From the NCBI RefSeq assembly GCF_017254865.1, contig NZ_JAFKCV010000003.1, positions 310,001 through 374,000 of the forward strand: a stretch of 64,000 bases of DNA, in the 5' to 3' direction. Of this stretch, positions 58,076 to 64,000 are shown in pieces. A program made the position numbers and the translations under genes. Source of the stretch: Bowmanella dokdonensis (GTDB lineage: Bacteria; Pseudomonadota; Gammaproteobacteria; Enterobacterales; Alteromonadaceae). The notes below the pieces were generated by a model. The model had not been told where the DNA came from and made no database searches. It saw only the letters and a list, made by a program, of their open reading frames with translations. Numbering within the stretch: the first letter of the stretch is position 1; each line of letters begins with the position of its first letter.

Positions 58076-58930
58076 CTATTCAGGCCCCGATCCGAGCTTG
58101 CCGGTATAGGAAGCGCTATCGGAGAACGCCATGCCGCTGTTAATCTTGTCTTCTTCGACATTTTCCACCGCATTATCATTGGAGTGATCGGCTTGATATC
58201 CCGCCTCCTGCATCTCGCTTATCTGAGTCACCCTGCTATTGGCCAATTGAGCCTCGGAGGCCTGGCCATAGAGTATCTGAATACCAAGTAAGTCACCGGG
58301 CTGCAGATCGTCAAATGCTTCGGTATAACGGAACGCCATCACCTGTCCTGAACGCCCGGGATGATCCAGGCCGAGGGCGTGACCTATCTCGTGTATGAGC
58401 GTATAGCGCAAGTCATAGACATCCACATCACCGTCGAACCCGACCTTCCACTTGTGCTCCGGATTCAGGCACAGCAACGCCTGTTTGATGGTACGGATCC
58501 CTTCACTGGCATCGGGCTCATAGGAGACATTGGCAAATGCCCGTCCTTCCGGTTTTCCCTGCGCACCAAAAATGATATCCGCGTCTTGTGTATGGCTCAC
58601 CTGGTGGAATGACAATCCGGCTACGCGCTCCCATACCCGAAATGCGGCGGCAGTCTCGCGGACCAGCGTTTGTCGGGAAATATTGTTCCCTAACAGTTTT
58701 TCAACGGGCGCCAATTCTCCACAATTGCGCGCCTTAGCAAACGCCAGGGGTTCGTCGGCAAAGGCATAGCTGATGCTGGCTCCGGTCCCTAACCTTTGTT
58801 CTCCCCACTTGACCTTGCCACCCTCCAGTTCAAGCAACCGATATCCCTCTGCGGCGAGGCTGGAAAACGGGGGTAGGGATAGCAGAGATCCGGCACAGAT
58901 AATGACGGCTATGGCAAGAGGTGCACGCAT
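58076..58930 (-). CDS. Secreted matrixin-like (metzincin) zinc protease
   Basis: A 284-residue exported metalloprotease. The signal peptide spans about residues 1-28 (ending SSLAAEG). The catalytic motif HEIGHALGLDH (HExxHxxGxxH) and a Met-turn (VMAFRY) a few residues later mark it as a metzincin of the M10 type. The C-terminal 60 residues are acidic and probably a linker or anchor. The ATG at 58928-58930 has GAGGAA upstream. The longer frame to 59044 is disfavoured because it buries the signal peptide. Confidence 0.85.
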   Translation of the reverse strand: MRAPLAIAVIICAGSLLSLPPFSSLAAEGYRLLELEGGKVKWGEQRLGTGASISYAFADEPLAFAKARNCGELAPVEKLLGNNISRQTLVRETAAAFRVWERVAGLSFHQVSHTQDADIIFGAQGKPEGRAFANVSYEPDASEGIRTIKQALLCLNPEHKWKVGFDGDVDVYDLRYTLIHEIGHALGLDHPGRSGQVMAFRYTEAFDDLQPGDLLGIQILYGQASEAQLANSRVTQISEMQEAGYQADHSNDNAVENVEEDKINSGMAFSDSASYTGKLGSGPE

Positions 58931-59340
58931 CGCAGTTTCCTCACAAAGATACTCTGAAAACACCGGAGCCGACTTTGTCAGAGCACTTTGAAGCCCTTGG
59001 AACCCCGGTACAGTACAACGAACCCCGTCAGTACACTGCCGCACTAAAAAAGCGTTCGTTCAAGTCCAGACCAAGCGTGGACTTCCCTGTGATTCGCGGA
59101 TCTGACTAGAATATATCCAGGACGGTACTGACAATAAGGGGGCGAGTCAATTGGTGAACCAGATGCCCCGCCATAACTTAAAGGGTGAGGGGATACCTAT
59201 TGTTCCTCGGGTTCAGGTCGAAGCTAAAGGCCGCTCTTGTCGTCCCCTTTCTTCGCAGGGCGGGAACGTATTAAGAGCGCCAATTTCTGTCAGTGGCAAG
59301 GGACAGTGAGAGCCAATAGGGGAATAGAGTTGGCTTTATG
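58931..59340. other. Gene-poor stretch upstream of the protease
   Basis: No gene or clear repeat is seen between the protease start and the sdaA-tail array. Short open frames here have no recognisable features. The protease promoter must lie in the first part. Confidence 0.4.
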
Positions 59341-59427
59341 CCGACAACCGGCTATCAGCAAAGAGATGCGACTATTCTTGTTATCCGGCTGGCGCCAGCA
59401 CCTCCCTGTGCTGGTACAGGAAAACCG

Positions 59428-59472
59428 CTAGCACTCTATAATATTTACAGCGAGGCCGCCGCGAGCGGTTTC
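59428..59472 (-). pseudogene. Detached copy 1 of the SdaA C-terminal tail
   Basis: Encodes [14 protein letters not shown] and TAG, with nucleotides identical to the real sdaA end. No start or in-frame gene body precedes it, so it is not expressed as a protein by itself. Confidence 0.88.
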
Positions 59473-59605
59473 AGCTCTTTTTCTGGCGCAGGACTTCCTG
59501 ACCTGCACCTTGCTTCCACCAACCTTTAGTCAGCGCAGAAGTGTCATTATGCTCGCCTGCCGGTTGGTGAGCCGGACTATCCTGTCCGGCACAAAGAAAC
59601 GGCTT

Positions 59606-59650
59606 TTAACATTCGATGATATTAACTGCCAATCCGCCTCTTGCCGTTTC
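59606..59650 (-). pseudogene. Detached copy 2 of the SdaA C-terminal tail (synonymously diverged)
   Basis: Encodes the same 14 residues and TAA, but with different codons at 11 positions. Such divergence without amino-acid change shows past selection on the peptide, meaning this stretch once ended a working SdaA, here or in another genome. Confidence 0.88.
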
Positions 59651-59778
59651 TGCTATTGTTCCGGCGCCGAACCTCCTGTCCAGCACCTTGTCCGCCAACC
59701 TGATACCGGCGAAGAGATGCGACTATTCTTGTTATCCGGCTGGCGCCAGCACCTCCCTGTGCTGGTACAAGAAAACCG

Positions 59779-61152
59779 CTAGCACTCTATAATATTTACA
59801 GCGAGGCCGCCGCGAGCGGTTTCCTTGTATTTCGATTTCATATCGTTGCCGGTGTCCCACATGGTCTTGATGACTTTATCCAGGGACACTTTGTGTTCGC
59901 CAGAGCCGCGCATGGCCAGGCGGGCGGCATTGATGGCCTTGACCGAACCCATAGCGTTACGTTCGATACAGGGCACCTGCACCAGCCCGCCCACCGGGTC
60001 ACACGTGAGGCCCAGATTGTGTTCCATGCCGATTTCGGCGGCGTTCTCCACAGCGGCCACACTGGCGCCCATGATCTCCGCCAGCGCACCGGCGGCCATG
60101 GAGCAGGCCACACCCACTTCGCCCTGACAGCCTACTTCGGCGCCGGAGATAGAGGCGTTTTTCTTGTACAGAATGCCGATAGCGGCGGCGGTCAGCAGGT
60201 AACGCACCGCCGTGTCTTCATCCACCGGGCGAACAAACTTATCGAAGTAGCACAACACAGCGGGCAGGATGCCTGCGGCGCCGTTGGTGGGGGCGGTGAC
60301 CACCCGGCTGCCGGCGGCGTTTTCTTCATTGACCGCCAGGGCAAACAGGTTCACCCAGTCCATGGCGGCCATGGGGTCAGCGCTTTTTTCATTCTGCAGC
60401 TTGCGGTACAGATCCGGCGCCCGGCGACGTACTTTCAGGCCTCCCGGCAGGATCCCTTCAGTTTGTTTGCCCTTCTCCACACAAGCGGCCATCACTTGCC
60501 AGATATGCCAAAGCTTGGTGCGAATTTCCTTGTCGCTCTGGAATACCTGTTCGTTTTTCAGCATCAGGGTACTGATGCGCATGCCGTGCTCCTTGCAGTG
60601 GGCCAGCAGCTCGGCGGCAGTTTCGAAAGGGAAGGGTACCGGCTTCTCGTCGTGCTTGAGGGCAGTGGCCTTCTCGTCCTCGAAATCTTCTTCCTTGATG
60701 ATAAAGCCACCGCCTATGGAATAGTAAGTCTGGCTGAACAGCAGCTCATCGCCCTGGTAAGCAAAAAAAGTCAGGCCATTGGAATGCAGTTTAAGGGTCT
60801 TGCGCCGATGAAAAACGATGGCGCCCTCGCGGGGAAAGGCCACCTTTTTTTCGCCGCCCAGATTCAGTTGCTGCGTTTCGTCTATTTCAGCCAGCATCTG
60901 CTCGACCCGATCCACATCGACGGTTTCCGGATCATGTCCCAACAGACCCAGGATTACAGCCTTGCCGGTGCCGTGGCCCTTACCTGTCTGACCCAGGGAG
61001 CCATATAACTCGGTTTTGACAAAGTCGGTCCTGGCGAACAACTGCTGGTCTTTGAGATCCTGGATAAAGGCCTTGGCGGCACGCATGGGTCCCACCGTAT
61101 GGGAGCTGGACGGCCCGATGCCGATGCTGAACATGTCGAATACGCTGATCAT
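59779..61152 (-). CDS. sdaA: L-serine ammonia-lyase (iron-sulfur dependent)
   Basis: Deaminates L-serine to pyruvate and ammonia. The 457 residues comprise the beta domain with SSSHTVGPM (about 15-23), and the alpha domain with [13 protein letters not shown]. Cys342, Cys384 and Cys395 match the cluster ligands known for the Legionella enzyme, in which the terminal Cys is inserted into the active site ('tail in mouth'). Here the last residue is Cys457, in the tail [14 protein letters not shown]. That tail is repeated downstream. sdaA follows pabB and nudL in the same direction, but a 295-bp repeat-containing gap suggests its own promoter. Confidence 0.96.
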   Translation of the reverse strand: MISVFDMFSIGIGPSSSHTVGPMRAAKAFIQDLKDQQLFARTDFVKTELYGSLGQTGKGHGTGKAVILGLLGHDPETVDVDRVEQMLAEIDETQQLNLGGEKKVAFPREGAIVFHRRKTLKLHSNGLTFFAYQGDELLFSQTYYSIGGGFIIKEEDFEDEKATALKHDEKPVPFPFETAAELLAHCKEHGMRISTLMLKNEQVFQSDKEIRTKLWHIWQVMAACVEKGKQTEGILPGGLKVRRRAPDLYRKLQNEKSADPMAAMDWVNLFALAVNEENAAGSRVVTAPTNGAAGILPAVLCYFDKFVRPVDEDTAVRYLLTAAAIGILYKKNASISGAEVGCQGEVGVACSMAAGALAEIMGASVAAVENAAEIGMEHNLGLTCDPVGGLVQVPCIERNAMGSVKAINAARLAMRGSGEHKVSLDKVIKTMWDTGNDMKSKYKETARGGLAVNIIEC

Positions 61153-61268
61153 AGGGTACCTGTAATACTTTTAGTAACTCTTCACTATCAATCATTGTGG
61201 ACCAACTGACAAACAGACAAAAGTAATGGGCAGGATTAGAAAAGTTAATCTGATGTAAAGAAAACAGG

Positions 61269-61317
61269 AAGTAACAAGTAACAAGGGACAAGTAACGGGT
61301 AATCAATGACCAGTAAC
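61269..61317 (+). repeat. Imperfect heptamer array (AAGTAAC type)
   Basis: Seven consecutive 7-bp units: AAGTAAC, AAGTAAC, AAGGGAC, AAGTAAC, GGGTAAT, CAATGAC, CAGTAAC. It lies about 117 bp upstream of the sdaA start. Confidence 0.85.
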
Positions 61318-61360
61318 AGGCTGGATGTTTATGGATGGTTTAGGCTTAAATTATCTTGCT

Positions 61361-61435
61361 CGTCCTTCGTCCTTCGTCCTTCGTCCTTCGTCCTTCGTCC
61401 TTCGTCCTTCGTCCTTCGTCCTTCGTCCTTCGTCC
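61361..61435 (+). repeat. Perfect heptamer array (CGTCCTT), 10.7 copies
   Basis: Ten perfect copies of CGTCCTT and a partial eleventh. Read on the other strand the unit is AAGGACG, close to AAGGGAC of the first array, so the two arrays are in opposite orientation and could pair. Perfect repetition implies recent slippage and likely copy-number variation between strains. Confidence 0.95.
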
Positions 61436-61447
61436 CTTTGTTACGTC

Positions 61448-62014
61448 TTATGCCAAATGATTGGCCAGGTTACGGACAAATGCTGCGGTGGCACCCCAGA
61501 TATGCTGCTCCTGCCAGTGGATAAAATAGATGGGATGTACCCGGCCGTTTCGCTCAGCCAGATGTGTGAGGTGATTGCCTTTGTCCATCAGGTATTTCAG
61601 CGGCACCTCGAAGATAGAGGCCACTTCGTTGCGATCCGGCACCAGGTTCAGGGGCGGGCTGATAAGTCCTATAAAAGGCGTGACCACATAGCCGCTGATG
61701 GTTCGGTAGCGGGGTAACTGACCAACGATTTCAACCTGCTCCCCCGGCACGCCAATTTCCTCTGTGGTTTCGCGCAGAGCGGTCTGAACCAGATCCTCAT
61801 CATAAGGCTCCTGGCGTCCGCCCGGAAAACTGACCTGGCCGGCATGGTGCTTCAGATGGCTGGCCCGGCGGGTAAAGAGCAATGTGAGTTCGCTCCTGTC
61901 TATCAGGGGCATCAGTACTGCTGCCGGCCTGGCCGGACGGTTGAGGGGATAGTCCGGTTCTGTCTGCACCTGGCGCATATGATGAAAGCGTTGGAAAAAC
62001 TCGACTTTGTTCAT
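61448..62014 (-). CDS. nudL: Nudix hydrolase, CoA pyrophosphatase type
   Basis: A 188-residue cytosolic hydrolase that cleaves CoA or related dinucleotides. The Nudix box runs from GGRQEPYDEDLVQTA to LRETTEEIGV (about residues 66-88), with an upstream LTLLFTRRASHLKHHAGQVSFPGG typical of the NudL/CoAse subgroup (quoted here over the UPF0035-like part HAGQVSFPGG). It lies 60 bp after pabB, as in many gammaproteobacteria. Confidence 0.9.
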   Translation of the reverse strand: MNKVEFFQRFHHMRQVQTEPDYPLNRPARPAAVLMPLIDRSELTLLFTRRASHLKHHAGQVSFPGGRQEPYDEDLVQTALRETTEEIGVPGEQVEIVGQLPRYRTISGYVVTPFIGLISPPLNLVPDRNEVASIFEVPLKYLMDKGNHLTHLAERNGRVHPIYFIHWQEQHIWGATAAFVRNLANHLA

Positions 62015-62074
62015 TGTCTCAGTGGTTTACCCGGGCAAACTGGTCAAACCCTACTCCCTGTTTTCCTGTCATGG

Positions 62075-63442
62075 TCAGGATGATTGGCTCAGCACCGGCA
62101 ATATCTTGTTAACCTTGTGCAGGGTTTCCTGATATTCGGATTCCGCATCTGAGTCCAGTACGATGCCACCACCTGCCCAGCAATGGATTGTACCATTCTC
62201 ACACAACAGGGTACGGATGCAGATGCTGGTGTCCATACGACCCTGGGCGGACAGATACCCGATACTACCACAATAGATATGCCGCCGGTGCGGCTCCAGC
62301 TCCTCGATAATCTGCATAGCGCGAATTTTCGGTGCGCCGGTAATAGAGCCGCCGGGAAAGGCGCCCCGCAGTAAATCCAGTGGACTGGCACCGTCTTCGA
62401 GCGTCCCTTCCACCGTACTGACCAGATGGTGCACGGCGGCAAAGCTCTCGATGGCAAACAGCTCCGGCACCGCTACCGATCCCGGCTGGCAATGTTTACT
62501 CAAATCATTTCTTAGCAGGTCCACGATCATCAGATTTTCCGCCCGGTCCTTCTGTGACTCACTTAGCTCGCTGGCCATCTGTTTATCCAACTGTGGGTCG
62601 GCCATTCTTGGACGGGTACCTTTGATGGGTTTTGTCTGCACCTTTCCTTGGTTAACCGACAAAAAACGTTCCGGCGATATGCTCATCACGCAGGCGCCCG
62701 GCAGTCGGATAAAGGCCGAGAAGGGAGCCTGGTTGGCGTCCCGCAATACCTGATAAGCCTGCCATTCATCGCCCTTATATGCAGCGCTGAAACGCTGAGC
62801 CAGATTGACCTGATAACAATCCCCGGCCAGCAGGTATTCATGAATCCGGGCCAGTTTCTGCAGGTATGTCACTTTGCTCATATTGGCCTGCCAGTCGCCG
62901 GTCAGGCGAAATTTACTGGTGGCCGGTCTGCTCTGCGCGGCCAAGGCCATGAGTTCAGAAGAGGTGGGGGCGGGGAAATCCGGGTGTGACACCAGCCAGC
63001 TTTGTCCGGATTGTCTTTGCCTGAGTACTGCCCAACTGTAAAAGCCTACCGCCATCTCCGGTGCCTGAATATCCTGGTGGGCCTGCTCGGGCAGACGTTC
63101 AAATCGGCGACCCAGGTCATAGGCAAAATACCCCGCCGCCCCGCATATGAAAGGAAATCGCGCATCGTCAGGGAATGTGCCGAACAATTCGAGGTTGAGC
63201 GTCTCAACCAGAGTCAGGGGGTCGGTGTCGGACTCATCAATCTGTTGTCTGTCACTGCGCCAGATTTGACTATATGGGCCAAAGGTCTGGATATGGGCGA
63301 CGGGGTCGGCCAGCAGTATGTCGAAGTCGCCGTTGATATGGGCACTACCGGCCGAGTCGAGCAGCATGGCCCAGCTTTGGTGGCTGAAGTGGGCGAACAA
63401 GTTAGTCAGATCAAAATCTTCGGCAAGAACAACAATATTCAC
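62075..63442 (-). CDS. pabB: Aminodeoxychorismate synthase component I
   Basis: Makes 4-amino-4-deoxychorismate from chorismate and ammonia for folate synthesis. The 455 residues have the chorismate-binding core with PIKGTRPR-type signature (KPIKGTRPRM, about 274-283; the Lys is diagnostic for PabB over TrpE), NLMIVDLLRNDLS, and GSITGAPKIRAM. The start is GTG at 63440-63442 with a weak ribosome site. Divergent from the fumarase gene. Confidence 0.93.
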   Translation of the reverse strand: MNIVVLAEDFDLTNLFAHFSHQSWAMLLDSAGSAHINGDFDILLADPVAHIQTFGPYSQIWRSDRQQIDESDTDPLTLVETLNLELFGTFPDDARFPFICGAAGYFAYDLGRRFERLPEQAHQDIQAPEMAVGFYSWAVLRQRQSGQSWLVSHPDFPAPTSSELMALAAQSRPATSKFRLTGDWQANMSKVTYLQKLARIHEYLLAGDCYQVNLAQRFSAAYKGDEWQAYQVLRDANQAPFSAFIRLPGACVMSISPERFLSVNQGKVQTKPIKGTRPRMADPQLDKQMASELSESQKDRAENLMIVDLLRNDLSKHCQPGSVAVPELFAIESFAAVHHLVSTVEGTLEDGASPLDLLRGAFPGGSITGAPKIRAMQIIEELEPHRRHIYCGSIGYLSAQGRMDTSICIRTLLCENGTIHCWAGGGIVLDSDAESEYQETLHKVNKILPVLSQSS

Positions 63443-63601
63443 GCAGGACTCAATTCAGTTTAAGGCAGATGGGCGCTGCCAATGGCGCGGACAATTGGTG
63501 TATGATACTGCAACCTTAAGAAAGACCAAGTAGCAAGCCGCACAAAGCCAACAAGAGCCGGTGGATTGCTGATTTTACAAGCAATAGCGATGAGGCAAAG
63601 C

Positions 63602-64000
63602 ATGACTGTGATTCGTCAGCAGGATTTTATCGACAGTATCGAAGATGCCCTGCAGTTTATCTCTTATTATCATCCCCTGGATTATGTCAAAGCCGTCGAA
63701 CAGGCCTATGAGCGTGAGCAGAGCCAGGCTGCCAAAGATGCCATGGCGCAGATCCTGATCAATTCGCGCATGTCCGCCGAAGGTAAGCGTCCCTTGTGTC
63801 AGGATACCGGCATCGTCACCTGCTTTGTCAAAATCGGTATGGGCGTAAGCTGGGACAAGACGGATATGACGGTGCAGGAAATGGTGGATGAAGGCACCCG
63901 TCGCGCTTATCTCAATCCTGACAATCCTCTGCGTGCCAGTATCGTCGCCGATCCGGCGGGCAGCCGACAAAACACCAAAGACAACACTCCGGCCGTGGTG
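63602..64000 (+). CDS. fumA: Fumarate hydratase class I, N-terminal part (cut by window edge)
   Basis: Iron-sulfur fumarase interconverting fumarate and malate in the citric-acid cycle. The 133 codons visible start MTVIRQQDFIDSIEDALQFI and contain GKRPLCQDTGIVTCFVKIG with the first cluster Cys, and TPAVV at the edge. The family match is clear, but fumA/fumB paralogues cannot be separated. GAGG precedes the ATG by about six bases. Confidence 0.9.
   Translation, partial: MTVIRQQDFIDSIEDALQFISYYHPLDYVKAVEQAYEREQSQAAKDAMAQILINSRMSAEGKRPLCQDTGIVTCFVKIGMGVSWDKTDMTVQEMVDEGTRRAYLNPDNPLRASIVADPAGSRQNTKDNTPAVV

Larger units (their letters stand above)
59341..59823 (-). repeat. Array of sdaA 3'-end units (three tails, 173/178-bp spacing)
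   Basis: Three segments encode the last 14 residues of SdaA plus a stop: 59428-59472, 59606-59650, and the true gene end 59779-59823. Copies 1 and 3 lie in a 112-bp direct repeat (59361-59472 and 59712-59823) with one mismatch (59419/59770). The middle copy differs at 11 of 14 sense codons and in the stop, all without changing the peptide. Each tail sits between inverted repeats (GAAACCGCT/AGCGGTTTTC, or GAAACGGC/GCCGTTTC). The spacers hold two further hairpins. Confidence 0.9.

Noticed and set aside
59230-59330. Further sdaA-tail copies upstream of the array
   Set aside because: No stretch encoding the tail or its framing inverted repeat is found between 58931 and 59360.
59341-59823. Integron cassette array (attC-like sites)
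   Set aside because: The hairpins lack the paired GTTRRRY/RYYYAAC ends of attC sites, no integron integrase is present, and the units encode a host-gene tail, which cassettes do not.
59893-61008. Long plus-strand frame of 371 codons
   Set aside because: It lies fully antisense to sdaA, whose family motifs are clear; high GC third positions create such shadows.
61361-61435. CRISPR-like array
   Set aside because: Units are 7 bp, directly adjacent and without spacers; no cas genes are present. It is a simple tandem repeat.

Overview
The window is a chromosomal segment of a gammaproteobacterium, most likely of the order Alteromonadales. This rests on the gene order recN-nadK / grpE-dnaK-dnaJ / dapB ... 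carA-carB-greA, on fum / pabB-nudL-sdaA, on an etfD / etfBA locus, and on the protein sequences, which read as typical of that group. Genus cannot be decided from sequence alone. There are no rRNA, tRNA, CRISPR or intact insertion-sequence features.

Layout. (1) 1-9248, core genes: the 5' end of SOS-controlled recN with two tandem LexA boxes, nadK, the heat-shock set grpE-dnaK-dnaJ with sigma-32 type promoters before grpE and dnaK, a methyltransferase / ATP-grasp pair, a periplasmic binding protein and dapB. (2) 9256-13979: a type I pullulanase and a small PEP-CTERM-like secreted protein in one coupled operon, sitting between dapB and carA, which usually lie close together. (3) 14400-19590: carA-carB-greA with a terminator-like hairpin in the carA leader. 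(4) 19635-25551: an accessory-looking sensory module of histidine kinase, response regulator, TonB-dependent receptor and a divergent MipA/OmpV porin-like protein. (5) 25793-37055: an M16 peptidase lipoprotein, LysE exporter with LysR regulator, the complete ETF respiratory branch (etfD divergent from etfBA, palindromic operator between), a DEAD-box helicase and a secreted D-aminoacylase-like amidohydrolase. (6) 37052-51203: a 12-gene Wzx/Wzy-type polysaccharide operon on the minus strand, carrying the enzymes to make and prime with a di-acetamido (bacillosamine-type) sugar, three glycosyltransferases, flippase, polymerase, a minimal OPX export protein, a separate outer-membrane barrel and a Wzc-like co-polymerase whose kinase motifs are altered. 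(7) 51344-64000: scoAB with a LysR regulator, an orphan soluble histidine kinase with a coiled-coil membrane protein, cysB, a PRC-barrel protein, a matrixin-like protease, sdaA, nudL, pabB and the 5' part of a class I fumarase.

The most unusual structure is downstream of sdaA (59340-59823). The last 14 codons of sdaA, which encode the C-terminal tail whose final cysteine is expected to bind the active-site iron-sulfur cluster, are present three times at 173 and 178 bp spacing. The middle copy differs from the other two at 11 of 14 sense codons and the stop codon, yet encodes exactly the same peptide. Each copy is framed by an inverted repeat, and the spacers carry hairpins whose arms differ between units while keeping their pairing. 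This is what repeated site-specific insertion of small elements into the 3' end of sdaA, each restoring the tail, would leave behind. Just upstream of sdaA there are also two heptanucleotide repeat arrays in opposite orientation.
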